NCBI RefSeq assembly: GCF_000196875.2
Contig: NC_014532.2
Span: forward strand, 2,108,001 to 2,172,000
Length of the DNA: 64,000 nt
Origin: Halomonas elongata DSM 2581
GTDB taxonomy: Bacteria > Pseudomonadota > Gammaproteobacteria > Pseudomonadales > Halomonadaceae
Reading direction: 5' to 3'
Position numbers and translations under genes: made by a program. Below are positions 28,584-38,476 of the stretch, one piece after another (positions within the stretch are counted from its first letter, which is position 1; every line of letters starts with the position of its first letter). Below the pieces are notes generated by a model that was not told the origin of the DNA, did not search any database, and saw nothing but the letters and a program-made list of their open reading frames with translations.

Positions 28584-29527
28584 TATCTATTTTTCCAGAT
28601 GATCAGTATCAGAAACATGAGCCCACCTATGCCTCCTGCCGTGAGCCCGATCGGAACTTCGAAGGGATAGATCAGCAGTCGACCGAAAATATCGCAGGCG
28701 ACCAGGAGAGTAGCGCCCCCCAAGGCGACGATGGGCAGGGTTCGACCGAGATTGTCGCCGTAATAGAGCACGACGAGATTCGGCACCACCAGGCCGACGA
28801 AGGGAATGGCGCCGACCGTGATCACCGTAGCGGCCACGGTAGTCGAGACCAGCAGCAAGCCCAGAGTCACGGTCCCCGAATAACTCAGGCCGAGGCTGGT
28901 AGCCATGCTCTCGCCCATGCCCAACAGCGTGAAGCGATGCGCAAAGGCATAGGTCACGATGACGACCGGCAGTATCAGGTAGATGATCTCGTAGTGGCCT
29001 GCCACGACGCGGGAGAAATCCCCCATCAGCCAGCCCTGCATGCTTTGCAGAATGTTATTGCTGTAGGCGTAGAATTCGGCGGCAGCACTGAGAACGGCCC
29101 CGAACATCAACCCGATCACGGGCACCAGGACCATGTTCTTGAACTTGATCCGCCGAATGATGGTCACGTAGACCAAACTCGCCACGAAGCAGAAGGCCAG
29201 TGCGAACAGCATCCGGCCCAGCGGGCCCATGGCCGGCGCCAGGGTCAAGGCCACCAGGATCCCCATCTTGGCCGCATCGAGCCCACCGGAAGTAGCCGGC
29301 TCGACGAAACGGTTGCGCACCACTTGCTGGAGGATGACCCCACAGGTCGAGAGCCCGATACCGGCCAATACCAGGGCGGCAAGCCGTGGCAAGCGACTTG
29401 CCGTCAGTGTCAGCCAGGCATCGTCGGACATCGACAGCAACTGCACCAGGCTGACCTGCTTCACTCCCACCAGCAGCGAGACAAGGCAAAGCAGCACGAA
29501 GCAGAGCGACAACCCCCACCGCATCAC
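28583..29527 (-). CDS. Ferric-siderophore ABC transporter permease (FecCD family)
   Basis: The 314-residue FecCD permease has GIGLSTCGVILQQVVRNRFV, EPATSGGLDAAKMG, a GMGESMATSLGLSYSG cytoplasmic coupling region and AIPFVGLVVPNL. It is the partner of the next permease. The frame starts GTG-ATG: GTG 29527 or ATG 29524 are both possible, and the ATG overlaps the stop of the exporter-fold ABC gene. It is in the middle of the six-gene transport operon. Confidence 0.92.
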   Translation of the reverse strand: MMRWGLSLCFVLLCLVSLLVGVKQVSLVQLLSMSDDAWLTLTASRLPRLAALVLAGIGLSTCGVILQQVVRNRFVEPATSGGLDAAKMGILVALTLAPAMGPLGRMLFALAFCFVASLVYVTIIRRIKFKNMVLVPVIGLMFGAVLSAAAEFYAYSNNILQSMQGWLMGDFSRVVAGHYEIIYLILPVVIVTYAFAHRFTLLGMGESMATSLGLSYSGTVTLGLLLVSTTVAATVITVGAIPFVGLVVPNLVVLYYGDNLGRTLPIVALGGATLLVACDIFGRLLIYPFEVPIGLTAGGIGGLMFLILIIWKNR

Positions 29528-31299
29528 GAGGTTGAACCTTCCACCACCCCGGCCACCGGCTGAATACGCCAGCCCTTGGCGGCCCTACGCTGCTGCAGGA
29601 ATCGCGCATAGGGTCCGCCGCTGGCCTGCAGCTCGGCATGCGAGCCACGTTCGGCGACCTTGCCGTCATCCAGCACCAGGATCTGATCCGCCATTTCCAC
29701 GGTCGACAATTGATGGGCAATGACGATCAGAGTCCGCTCCCCACGCAGTCGCTCCAGGGTGTCGACGATGACTCGCTGGTTCTCGACGTCCAGCGCGGCC
29801 GTCGCTTCGTCAATCAGCAGAATGGGCGCATCCTTGATCAAGGCGCGAGCAATCGAGATGCGCTGGCGCTCGCCACCGGAGAGTCGCGCGCCCCCCTCGC
29901 CGACAGTCGTCTCCAGTCCCTCCGGCAGGCGCGCGATGATTTCATCGACGCCGGCCAGTCGGGCCACCTCCATCAGCTCGGCGTCACTGGCCTCAGGACG
30001 ACCGAGGCGAATGTTATCGGCAATGCTGCCCTGGAACAGGTAGCTGTCCTGAAAAATCTGGCTGATCTGACCGGCCAACGCCTCGCTGGAGATCTCTCGC
30101 ACATCCACACCTCCCACCGATACGCTGCCGCCGCCGACATCGAAGAAACGGGCAATCAACCGCACCAGGGTGGTCTTGCCCGAACCGGAAGCCCCGACCA
30201 GCGCCGTCATGCTGCCCGGCTCGACACGCAGGCTGACACCACTGAGTACTTCGGGCTGCTCCGGCGCATAGCCGAAATGCACATCGCGCAGCTCGACCGA
30301 AGCATCGCGGGGAGCTTGCGGCCTGACCGCCTCCGGCAAGGGAGATGCCGACAGGATCCGGCCCACGGCATCGAGTTGATTGCGTGCACCACGCAGTGCT
30401 TCACCATACCCGGCCAGGTCCAGCAGCGGTTCGCTGAAGCGGTTGGCCAGAATCAGCGCCACGACCAGCGCAATGGCGGACGTCGGCTCCACCACCGCTC
30501 CCGGCTGAGCGCTCAACCCCAGGACGGCCGTGACCAGTAGTGCCGCAAAGACGGCCTGAATGACCCAGGTGTTGAGTACCACAGAGACCATCGACAGTCG
30601 GATGAGCCGAATGCCGGCACGGTGCTGACGTTCGATGGCCTGCTCCAGAAAGCGCATGCCACCTCCCTCGCCATTGAAGGCCCGCAGCACCGACTGCGCT
30701 TGGGCGAACTCCACCACACGCCCGCTGGTCTGCGCCGAACTATGATGATAATCGGCATCCGCCTGGCGCCCCAGGCGAGCGGCAAGCAGGAAGACAGCTG
30801 CCAACAGGGGCAGCGCCAGCAAGGCGATCAACCCCATCTGCCAGTGCAATCCGAAGAGCGCTACCACAATCACCAGCGGCGTCACAGCTCCGCTGATGAC
30901 GGGCGTGAAGACATGCGCCGGCAACTGGGCCACTTCCATCAGGCCATGGGTGACGACATGGTTCAGCCGCGTCGTGTTATCCGGCGTGAACCAGCCAACT
31001 GGCAGGCTTGCGACATGGTCGCCGAGGCGTTGACGGGCCCCTTGCAGCACAGCAATACCGACACCGATACCGGCCTTTTCCACCTGCCGCCGCCACCACC
31101 AACTGGCCACCACGCCCACGACCAATACGATCAGCCACCCTGCGGCGCCAGCGCCATCCCCGGCCAGCAATCGGCTCAACACGGGTACCACGGCCACGAT
31201 GCTCAAACCGCTCAGCACTCCATAGAGCACAGCCATCCCGACATAGCGACGAAAGACCGGAAGGTCCTCGCCCAGTAGCTTCATGAAAACCTTCATCAT
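29524..31299 (-). CDS. Exporter-fold ABC protein, siderophore transport (BarA/BarB or YbtPQ/IrtAB type)
   Basis: The 591-residue fused membrane-ATPase half-transporter has six predicted membrane segments in the first about 310 residues. The NBD has Walker A VGASGSGKTT, signature RLSGGERQRISI and Walker B ILLIDEATAALD. Such pairs export siderophore (BarA/BarB annotation in acinetobactin) or import ferric siderophore despite an exporter fold (YbtP/YbtQ, IrtA/IrtB). The sequence HVFTPVISGAVTPLVIVVAL resembles the importer-type group as I remember it, so direction is unsettled. ATG 31299 is used because it overlaps the upstream stop by 4 bp. Confidence 0.88.
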   Translation of the reverse strand: MMKVFMKLLGEDLPVFRRYVGMAVLYGVLSGLSIVAVVPVLSRLLAGDGAGAAGWLIVLVVGVVASWWWRRQVEKAGIGVGIAVLQGARQRLGDHVASLPVGWFTPDNTTRLNHVVTHGLMEVAQLPAHVFTPVISGAVTPLVIVVALFGLHWQMGLIALLALPLLAAVFLLAARLGRQADADYHHSSAQTSGRVVEFAQAQSVLRAFNGEGGGMRFLEQAIERQHRAGIRLIRLSMVSVVLNTWVIQAVFAALLVTAVLGLSAQPGAVVEPTSAIALVVALILANRFSEPLLDLAGYGEALRGARNQLDAVGRILSASPLPEAVRPQAPRDASVELRDVHFGYAPEQPEVLSGVSLRVEPGSMTALVGASGSGKTTLVRLIARFFDVGGGSVSVGGVDVREISSEALAGQISQIFQDSYLFQGSIADNIRLGRPEASDAELMEVARLAGVDEIIARLPEGLETTVGEGGARLSGGERQRISIARALIKDAPILLIDEATAALDVENQRVIVDTLERLRGERTLIVIAHQLSTVEMADQILVLDDGKVAERGSHAELQASGGPYARFLQQRRAAKGWRIQPVAGVVEGSTS

Positions 31300-33110
31300 G
31301 CCTGCACCGCCTGTTGTTCCCTGCTCTCGTAACCACCCGACCGCCACAGCTGTGCATAACGCCCGTTACGCGCAAGCAACCCGGCGTGATCGCCCTGCTC
31401 AAGAATGCTGCCGTCCTCGATCACAATGATCCGGTCGGCATGCATGACGGTATCCAGCCGATGCGCGATCACCATCAGGGTGCGCCTCCGGGCAAAGCGC
31501 GACAGGGCCTCCTGCACGGCAGCCTCGCTCTCGGCATCAGCCGCCGCGGTCGCTTCATCGAGCACCAGCAACGGTGGGTCGAGCAGCACGGCCCTGGCAA
31601 TGCTGACACGCTGCTCCTCGCCCCCCGACAACAGGGCGTCTTCACCAATCACCGAATCGTAGCCCCGCGGCAATTCCAGGATGCGCTCATGGATATTCGC
31701 GGCACGGGCTGCGGCTTCAATCTCTTCCTCGCTGGCCGACGGCCTGCCCAGGGCGATGTTCTCGCGCAGGCTGGCATGGATCAGGCGCACTTCCTGCAGC
31801 ACGAAGCCGATGTGCCGGTACAGCTCGAGCGACTCGATATGACGCATATCGGCTCCCCCAAGGGTGATACGCCCTTCACTCGGATCGAAGAAGCGCAGCA
31901 GCAACCGGGCCAGCGTCGACTTGCCGGCCCCCGACGCACCGACAACAGCGGTTACCGTGCCCGGCTCCAGCGTGAAGCTGACATTCGAGATCACCCTGTT
32001 CTGGCCATCATAGGCATACCCGACCTCTTCGAAGCGCACTTCAGTACTCGCCGGGTGCTGCCGTTCCTCGGGTGAGAGCTGCTCCAGGGTGGGCGTTTCG
32101 AGCAGCGCCTGGACTCGCTGAGCCGCCCCCGTAGCATTGGCGACGCCATGCTCAAGAAATCCCAGCAGCATCAAGGGGGCAGAGATGCCAGGTGCCACCA
32201 GGGCGAACGGCAACACCGTCAGCGGATCTATCCAGCCCAAGAGAACGAACAAGGTGCCGGACATCAGAACCATCCCCAATACCGTGACCGGCGCAATCAA
32301 GGCATTGGCATTGGCCAGTGGCGCCACCAGCGGTTGGGTGAAATTGAGAAAGGCCCGCAGGAATTCATCAACCGCTTCACGGTAACGACTGTGCGCCTTG
32401 CCGCTCGCACCGAATGCCTTGACGACGGGAATGCCGTTGATGAACTCGACCACGGCGTTGTTGATCATCGTCTGGCCGGCCACGAAGTCGCGCATGCGCT
32501 CTTCACTGATGGACTTCTTGGCCGAACCGAAGATCAGGTAGTAGAAGGGGAACGGCAGCAACGACAAGATCGCCATGCGCCAATCGAGCAGGAACAGGTA
32601 AAGCACCGAGATGCCGATCGCACCGGCGCAGCGCCCCAGGGTCGTGTAGTAATGTGCGGTCAGCTCGTGTAGCGCACCGATGTCATCCTGGATGACCTGC
32701 TTGACCTCACCCGAAGCTCGCGTCGTGAACCAGCCCAAGGGAACCTGTGCCAGGCGCTTCGCCAGCGACTGGCGCAGATGGCGGGTCAGCCGGTTGTCGG
32801 CCAGGTGCACCAGGAACTCGCTGAGGGTCACCAGCGCCAGCCCCAGGAAGAGACAGACGAGACTGATGATGGCTGTCCACCAGAGTTCGCCGCGTACCGA
32901 CGCCTCCATGTAGGCCGTCGATGTTCCGACCTCGCTGCCCCCCAGCATCAGGGTCGCAATATGCGCAATACCCGCCAGAGGCACCAGTGTCAGCATCGCT
33001 CCTGCAGCCGCCATCATGACGGCAACGACCAACCACCCCCGAATCGGGCGCAGCAGTCGACGGATGGGGTTGGATTGCTTTTCTCTACTCACTGTCACCT
33101 CGTCGCTCAT
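31296..33110 (-). CDS. Exporter-fold ABC protein, siderophore transport (partner half)
   Basis: The 604-residue half-transporter has a membrane domain in the first about 320 residues. The NBD has Walker A VGASGAGKSTLARLLL, signature LSGGEEQRVSIARA and Walker B LLVLDEATAAADAE. It forms a heterodimer with the following gene product. It is the first gene of the minus-strand transport operon that starts at the Fur-box region near 33.44 kb. The ATG at 33110 (MSDEVTVSREKQ) is chosen over a TTG at 33158; the ribosome site is weak. Confidence 0.88.
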   Translation of the reverse strand: MSDEVTVSREKQSNPIRRLLRPIRGWLVVAVMMAAAGAMLTLVPLAGIAHIATLMLGGSEVGTSTAYMEASVRGELWWTAIISLVCLFLGLALVTLSEFLVHLADNRLTRHLRQSLAKRLAQVPLGWFTTRASGEVKQVIQDDIGALHELTAHYYTTLGRCAGAIGISVLYLFLLDWRMAILSLLPFPFYYLIFGSAKKSISEERMRDFVAGQTMINNAVVEFINGIPVVKAFGASGKAHSRYREAVDEFLRAFLNFTQPLVAPLANANALIAPVTVLGMVLMSGTLFVLLGWIDPLTVLPFALVAPGISAPLMLLGFLEHGVANATGAAQRVQALLETPTLEQLSPEERQHPASTEVRFEEVGYAYDGQNRVISNVSFTLEPGTVTAVVGASGAGKSTLARLLLRFFDPSEGRITLGGADMRHIESLELYRHIGFVLQEVRLIHASLRENIALGRPSASEEEIEAAARAANIHERILELPRGYDSVIGEDALLSGGEEQRVSIARAVLLDPPLLVLDEATAAADAESEAAVQEALSRFARRRTLMVIAHRLDTVMHADRIIVIEDGSILEQGDHAGLLARNGRYAQLWRSGGYESREQQAVQA

Positions 33111-33478
33111 CGCGTGTCCACGGTCCCTGTGGCTCGCCGCCCCTTTCAGCAGCGTCAACGGGCTTGTTCATTGGCACTCCCTCGCAGTGCAGTCGGTTCC
33201 GAAAGCAGGAAATGGCATGCCTCGCGGCATAGAAAGCCACCAGTTCGGCAATCAGGTCAGCGAGCCCTCACCGATCTAAAACGCCGACATCATCGGATGG
33301 GCACCGGACGTGTGGCTCATTCTCCATTTCCTCGCCTCCCCTTCCCCATTCCTCCTTCCTCATCCGCCCTGGAGCAGTTTTTCGCCCCAGGAGGATTGAC
33401 AGGGCAGAGGACTCAGACTCTATTATTGAAAAACAATGATAACAATTATCATTTAATTTCCAATTTGAGGCAACAGCG
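33111..33478. other. Divergent intergenic region between the transport operon and entC
   Basis: The 368-bp gap carries no recognised gene. The right end holds a plus-strand promoter and a Fur box. If the minus-strand promoter also overlaps the Fur box, the transport operon would have a leader of about 320 nt; its pyrimidine-rich stretch around 33305-33365 has no identified element. Confidence 0.45.
33396..33451 (+). promoter_or_regulatory. Fur box and promoter upstream of entC
   Basis: TGATAACAATTATCA (33437-33451) differs by one base from the 7-1-7 Fur motif TGATAATnATTATCA. Upstream, TTGACA (33396-33401) and TATTAT (33421-33426) with a 19-bp spacer could be the promoter, placing the box at the transcription start, 27 bp before entC. 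The same site could repress the divergent transport operon. Confidence 0.8.
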
Positions 33479-34675
33479 ATGCCACGGACACATGACGATG
33501 CCACGCGGTTACAGTTCGTCTCCCCGGAAAGAGGCCTCCATGCTTCGGGTGTGATGGCACGGATCACAGCGCCCGCCTGGGAGGGGTGGCAACCAGATGG
33601 CGACTTTCAGCACGCCATTCGCTCTACCATGGAACTGGCCCAACAGGCCGGCCAGCAGGCACCGATCGTCATGGGGGCGATCCCCTTCGATACGCGCCAG
33701 CCGTCTTGTCTCTATGTTCCCCGCCACTACGAGTGGAGAGAGCCGACACCATTGCCGGCAGATACGGGAGACAACGCCTCGGCCTCACTCGCCGAGGCCT
33801 CTGACATACCGCAGGAAGCGGCATTCAAGCAGGCCGTACGCCAGGCTATCGCCAATTTCCAGCACAGCGACATCCGCAAGGCGGTCCTGTCACGCATCCT
33901 CGAGTTGCGCTTATCCAACGCGGTGAATATCGACCAGCTGCTCATGCGCCTGCGTCGCCAGAACCCCGGGGGTTATCAGTTCCGTGTCCCCATGGCCGAT
34001 GGCGCCACCCTGGTTGGCGTCAGCCCGGAGCTGCTGCTGCGCAAGGAAGGCACGGCCATCAGGTCCAATCCCCTGGCCGGTTCGGCCAAGCGTCAGGCCG
34101 ATGACGAGCAGGATCGTGCAATGGCAGAACGCTTGCTGGCATCGGCCAAGGATCATCACGAGCATCGGCTGGTGATCGAGGAGATACGCCAGGTCCTCGG
34201 CCCCTGCTGCACCAGCCTGGACATTCCCGAATCGCCTTCGCTCATCGGCACCTCGGCGCTTTGGCACCTTTCCTCCAATCTCGAAGGGCGCATCGCGGAT
34301 CCTGCCACCACGGCCCTGCAGCTGGCCTGCCGCTTGCATCCGACCCCTGCCGTATGCGGCTATCCCACCGAGTCTGCACGCAAGTTGATCGACCTGGTCG
34401 AGCCCTTCGATCGCGGCCTGTTCACCGGCATGGTGGGCTGGTGCGATGCCGAGGGTAACGGGGAGTGGGCCGTGACCATCCGCTGCGGCAGCATCAAGCA
34501 CGACACCATTCGCCTGTTCGCCGGTGCCGGTATCGTCGAAGCCTCACAGCCCGATGCCGAATGGGCCGAGATCCAGGCCAAGCTGGGCACCATGCTCAAT
34601 GCTTTCGGCCTCGATGCCTCGCAACTTGCCACACACTCCTGGTGTGACCGGCCCGCAGATGAGGTGGTGTCATGA
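33479..34675 (+). CDS. entC: Isochorismate synthase
   Basis: The 398-residue chorismate-utilising enzyme has [28 protein letters not shown], the [13 protein letters not shown] block, [13 protein letters not shown] and a terminal [15 protein letters not shown]. It converts chorismate to isochorismate, the first step towards 2,3-dihydroxybenzoate. ATG 33479 has GAGG 8 nt upstream and lies directly behind the Fur box. Its stop overlaps the entE start by 4 bp (ATGA). Confidence 0.95.
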   Translation: MPRTHDDATRLQFVSPERGLHASGVMARITAPAWEGWQPDGDFQHAIRSTMELAQQAGQQAPIVMGAIPFDTRQPSCLYVPRHYEWREPTPLPADTGDNASASLAEASDIPQEAAFKQAVRQAIANFQHSDIRKAVLSRILELRLSNAVNIDQLLMRLRRQNPGGYQFRVPMADGATLVGVSPELLLRKEGTAIRSNPLAGSAKRQADDEQDRAMAERLLASAKDHHEHRLVIEEIRQVLGPCCTSLDIPESPSLIGTSALWHLSSNLEGRIADPATTALQLACRLHPTPAVCGYPTESARKLIDLVEPFDRGLFTGMVGWCDAEGNGEWAVTIRCGSIKHDTIRLFAGAGIVEASQPDAEWAEIQAKLGTMLNAFGLDASQLATHSWCDRPADEVVS

Positions 34676-36297
34676 CGCTGCCCTTCACGCCCTGGCCCGA
34701 CGAGATGGCCCGACACTATCGCCAGCAGGGCTACTGGATCGACGCCCCCTTGACCCGTGGTGTGGCATACCAGGCACACGAACGCCCCGATGCCATCGCA
34801 CTGATCTGTGGCGAGCGCCAGTTGAGCTATGCCGAACTCGATCGGCGTGCCGCCTGCCTGGCGGCCAATCTCACCGCCCGAGGACTGGGCAAGGGAGATA
34901 CGGCTCTGGTCCAGTTGCCCAATGTCGCCGAGTTCTACCTGGTATTCCTGGCACTGCTCAAGGCCGGTATCGCCCCGGTCAATGCACTCTTCAGCCATCG
35001 CCAACTGGAGTTGAGCGCCTACGCCCGCCAGGTGCAACCGCGCCTGGTCGTCGCCGCCCGTCAGCATGAACTGTTTGCCAATGACGACTTCCTGAGTGAG
35101 CTGCATCGGCTGTCCCCCCACCTCTCTGCCACCCTGCTGCTGGGAGCCTCCGACCGCGAGACGAGTCTCGAACACTGGCTGGAAGCCCCTTCCGAGACGG
35201 GCTGGCAGGAAAGCCACACGGCTCCCGACGAGGTTGCCTTCTTCCAGCTGTCCGGCGGCAGTACCGGCACACCCAAGCTGATCCCCCGGACACATAACGA
35301 TTACGACTACAGCGTTCGTGCAAGCGCCGACATTTGTGGTCTCTCCACCGAAACGCGATTTCTCTGCGCCTTGCCCGCGGGCCACAACTTTCCCATGAGC
35401 TCTCCAGGGGCTCTCGGCGTCTTCCATGCAGGAGGTTGCGTGGTCATGGCTCCCAACCCTGAACCCCTCGGTTGCTTCGAGCTGATCGAACGCCATGCCG
35501 TCGACATGGTGGCCCTGGTCCCTCCAGCCGTAGCGCTCTGGCTGCAGGCAGCTCCCATGCATGCCAAGGCGTTGCGCTCGCTACGGCTGCTGCAGGTCGG
35601 TGGTGCCAGCTTTGCCGAGGCCACGGCCCGGCGTGTTCCCGAGGTGCTGGGCTGTCGCCTGCAGCAGGTCTTCGGTATGGCCGAGGGCCTCGTCAACTAC
35701 ACCCGTCTGGATGATGACGATGACCTCGTTTTCACCACCCAGGGGCGACCGATCAGTCCCGCTGACGAAGTCCGGGTAGTCGACGAACAGGGCGTCGAGG
35801 TGGACGACGGTGAGACCGGCATGCTCGCGGTACGCGGTCCCTATACCTTCCGCGGCTATTACAACAGTCCCGAGCACAATGCCCAGGTATTCGACGCCGA
35901 TGGCTTTTACTACTCGGGTGACCTGGTACAGCGCATGCCAGGGGGGTACCTGCGCGTGGTTGGACGCATCAAGGATCAGATCAACCGGGGCGGCGAGAAG
36001 ATTGCCGCCGAGGAGATCGAAAACCTGTTGCTGCGGCATTCCGACATCACCCATGCGGCCCTGGTTGCCATGCAGGATCCCCTGATGGGGGAAAAGAGCT
36101 GCGCCTTCCTCGTCGGCTCTGCCGAGCTGCGTCCTCCAGCTCTGCGTCAGTACCTGCGTGCCCAGGGAGTGGCCGAATACAAGCTGCCTGACCGGTTCCG
36201 CTTCCTCGATGCCCTGCCCGTCACGGCCATCGGCAAGATCGACAAGCAGCAGTTGCGCAAGCAACTGGCATCCACCACCACTTCACCCTCGCATTGA
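34672..36297 (+). CDS. entE: 2,3-dihydroxybenzoate-AMP ligase
   Basis: The 541-residue stand-alone adenylation enzyme has [20 protein letters not shown] (A3), [17 protein letters not shown] (A4), [20 protein letters not shown] (A5, typical of aryl-acid ligases), YYSGDLVQR (A7) and [10 protein letters not shown] (A10 Lys). It adenylates 2,3-dihydroxybenzoate and loads the aryl carrier domain of EntB. It is translationally coupled to entC and followed by entB after 9 bp. Confidence 0.96.
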   Translation: MTLPFTPWPDEMARHYRQQGYWIDAPLTRGVAYQAHERPDAIALICGERQLSYAELDRRAACLAANLTARGLGKGDTALVQLPNVAEFYLVFLALLKAGIAPVNALFSHRQLELSAYARQVQPRLVVAARQHELFANDDFLSELHRLSPHLSATLLLGASDRETSLEHWLEAPSETGWQESHTAPDEVAFFQLSGGSTGTPKLIPRTHNDYDYSVRASADICGLSTETRFLCALPAGHNFPMSSPGALGVFHAGGCVVMAPNPEPLGCFELIERHAVDMVALVPPAVALWLQAAPMHAKALRSLRLLQVGGASFAEATARRVPEVLGCRLQQVFGMAEGLVNYTRLDDDDDLVFTTQGRPISPADEVRVVDEQGVEVDDGETGMLAVRGPYTFRGYYNSPEHNAQVFDADGFYYSGDLVQRMPGGYLRVVGRIKDQINRGGEKIAAEEIENLLLRHSDITHAALVAMQDPLMGEKSCAFLVGSAELRPPALRQYLRAQGVAEYKLPDRFRFLDALPVTAIGKIDKQQLRKQLASTTTSPSH

Positions 36298-36306
36298 GAG
36301 AACACC

Positions 36307-37179
36307 ATGGCCATTCCACACCTGCCCGACTACCCACTACCGACAGCCAGCGACCTCCCTGACAATCGTGCCGCCTGGCAAGCCGAGGCATCACGCTCCG
36401 TCCTGCTGATCCATGATATGCAGGAACATTTCATCGGCTTCTATGGCGATGACAGCCTTCTGGTCCAGCGCCTGATCGAGAATATCGTTCGCCTGCGCGA
36501 CTGGTGCCACGAACAAGGCATTCCAGTGGTCTATACGGCCCAACCAAGTGACCAGCCACCGTCAGACCGCGCCCTGCTCAACGACTTCTGGGGTCCGGGC
36601 CTGACCGAGGCCGATCCTGGCCGACAGGCCATCGTCTCCGCCCTGACGCCAGCCGAAGGCGAGACCGTACTGACCAAATGGCGCTATAGCGCCTTCCAGC
36701 GCTCCGAGTTGCGCACGCTGATGCAGGAGTGGGGACGCGACCAGTTGCTGATCACTGGCGTCTATGCCCACATCGGCTGCCTGGCAACCGCCCTCGAAGC
36801 CTTCATGGTCGATATTCAGGCCTTCATGGTCGGCGATGCCGTGGCTGACTTTTCCGCCGAAGAACATCACATGGCCCTGAACTATGTAGCGTCACGCTGT
36901 GGTTGCGTGACGGCCCTCGGCGATCTGGTCGGCGATACCAGCAACCAGCCAAGCCGTGACTGGCTCAGACACCGCGTCACTCGACTGATCGATGGGGATG
37001 TCACTGCGGTGGCGGCCGACGAGAACCTGCTGGACTATGGCCTGGATTCGCTTCAAGTCATGAACCTGGTCGCCGAGCTCAAGACATTAGGGGTGACACT
37101 AAGCTTCGAGGAATTGACCCGCACTCCCACGCTCGAGGCCTGGTGGACGCTGATCGAGCAGAAACGCCTTGCCGCCTGA
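36307..37179 (+). CDS. entB: Bifunctional isochorismatase / aryl carrier protein
   Basis: Of 290 residues, the N-terminal isochorismatase domain (about 1-210) has LLIHDMQEHFIGFY, VLTKWRYSAFQRSEL and ITGVYAHIGCLATALEAF. The C-terminal aryl carrier domain (about 215-290) has NLLDYGLDSLQVMNLV with phosphopantetheine Ser248. It hydrolyses isochorismate to 2,3-dihydro-2,3-dihydroxybenzoate and carries the activated aryl group to the first Cy domain. The EntD-type transferase encoded at 45.5 kb is the likely activating enzyme. Confidence 0.95.
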   Translation: MAIPHLPDYPLPTASDLPDNRAAWQAEASRSVLLIHDMQEHFIGFYGDDSLLVQRLIENIVRLRDWCHEQGIPVVYTAQPSDQPPSDRALLNDFWGPGLTEADPGRQAIVSALTPAEGETVLTKWRYSAFQRSELRTLMQEWGRDQLLITGVYAHIGCLATALEAFMVDIQAFMVGDAVADFSAEEHHMALNYVASRCGCVTALGDLVGDTSNQPSRDWLRHRVTRLIDGDVTAVAADENLLDYGLDSLQVMNLVAELKTLGVTLSFEELTRTPTLEAWWTLIEQKRLAA

Positions 37180-37192
37180 CGGAGCACCGGGA

Positions 37193-37948
37193 ATGGAAGA
37201 ATCAAGATTTCGTCACAAGCGCGTGCTGGTTACCGGTGCCGCCAGCGGCATCGGTCGGCGCATTGCCGAACGCTTCCACGCGGAGGAAGCCGAGGTCATC
37301 GGGCTCGATCTCTGTATCGAAGAGCAGGAAACGCCCTTCCGCCTGCTCCAGCTGGATATCTCCGATGCCCATCAGGTGGCCACGACCTGCGCCCAACTGC
37401 AGGAGGAGTGTGCCGAACTCGATGTACTGGTCAACGCCGCTGGAACCTTGCGTCTGGGTGATACCGAGTCTCTGACGCTGGATGACTGGCATAGCTGTCT
37501 CGACGTCAACGCCAGTGGCGTGTTTTACCTGATGCGCCAATGGATCCCGCAGTTCAAGCGCCAGCGTAGCGGTGCCGTGATCAATATCGCCTCCAACGCC
37601 GCTCATGTACCGCGCATGGGCATGACAGCCTATTGCGCTTCCAAGGCTGCGCTGGCCAGCCTCAGCCACTGCGTGGGGCTCGAGTTGGCGCCTTACGGTG
37701 TCCGCTGCAACCTGGTCTCGCCCGGTTCTACCGATACCCCCATGCTGCGCGGCATGTGGCAGACTCCGGATGACTGCAAGCTTACGCTTCAGGGGCTCCC
37801 CGAACGCTACAAGCTGGGCATCCCCTTGGGCAAGCTCGCCACCCCGGACGACATCGCCACTGCAGTCCTCTTCCTGGCTTCTGACCAGGCAGGACACATC
37901 ACCCTGCAGGATCTGGTGATCGACGGCGGGGCGACTCTCGGTGCCTGA
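37193..37948 (+). CDS. entA: 2,3-dihydro-2,3-dihydroxybenzoate dehydrogenase
   Basis: The 251-residue short-chain dehydrogenase has cofactor motif VTGAASGIGRRIAERF, NAAGTLRLGD, catalytic Ser in INIASNA and the YCASK pair. It oxidises the EntB product to 2,3-dihydroxybenzoate with NAD+. The ATG at 37193 is preferred (GGAG 8 nt upstream); the upstream TTG at 37169 would overlap entB. It is the last gene of entCEBA and converges on the RidA-family gene. Confidence 0.93.
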   Translation: MEESRFRHKRVLVTGAASGIGRRIAERFHAEEAEVIGLDLCIEEQETPFRLLQLDISDAHQVATTCAQLQEECAELDVLVNAAGTLRLGDTESLTLDDWHSCLDVNASGVFYLMRQWIPQFKRQRSGAVINIASNAAHVPRMGMTAYCASKAALASLSHCVGLELAPYGVRCNLVSPGSTDTPMLRGMWQTPDDCKLTLQGLPERYKLGIPLGKLATPDDIATAVLFLASDQAGHITLQDLVIDGGATLGA

Positions 37949-37991
37949 TACCATCATGTCGGCCGGCATGCCGAAGGCGTCGAGAGCGCCC

Positions 37992-38441
37992 CTAGTACGT
38001 GATTGGGCTATTCGGGCATGCATCGTCAGTGCGTTCCGGCACCACCGCCTCGGCCTCGACAGCGATCAGCCATTCCGGTTCGGGAAGGCCGTACACTATC
38101 AGCCATGAGGCAGCCGGCGGAGCAGCCAGGAAGCGATGCCGCAACACCTCGATCACCGCCTGTTGGTCATAGCGCGCGCACTCGGTCAGATAGATCCTCA
38201 ACATGACCACATGGGAAAGAGTGCCGTCGAGACTCGACAAGAGACGCTCGACATTGTCCAGTGCCGCCTCGGTCTGCTTGGTCAGATCGGGGCCAGCCAA
38301 ATTGGCCTCGGCATCGACCCCTGCTTGGCTGGAAATCAGTACCCGACAGCCTCCCTGGACCAGCACGGCCTGGCTGTGACCATCGACCAGAGTATCGGTC
38401 AGATCGGACGGATTCAGGGGCTCGCGCCTCACTCCAGACAT
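37992..38441 (-). CDS. RidA/YjgF-family enamine/imine deaminase-like protein
   Basis: The 149-residue protein has the RidA core: LISSQAGVDAEANLAGPDLT, QTEAALDNVERLLSSLDGTL, and PPAASWLIVYGLPEPEWLIAVEAEAVV. Classical RidA has an Arg in the RxxxxVxxLP region; here the region reads AASWLIVYGL, so catalysis on reactive enamines is uncertain. ATG 38441 has AAGGAG 6 nt upstream. It is downstream of the QseC-like kinase on the same strand, 35 bp away, and converges with entA. Confidence 0.82.
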   Translation of the reverse strand: MSGVRREPLNPSDLTDTLVDGHSQAVLVQGGCRVLISSQAGVDAEANLAGPDLTKQTEAALDNVERLLSSLDGTLSHVVMLRIYLTECARYDQQAVIEVLRHRFLAAPPAASWLIVYGLPEPEWLIAVEAEAVVPERTDDACPNSPITY

Positions 38442-38476
38442 CACTATCTCCTTGTATGCAGAACTAGAGGGCAATT

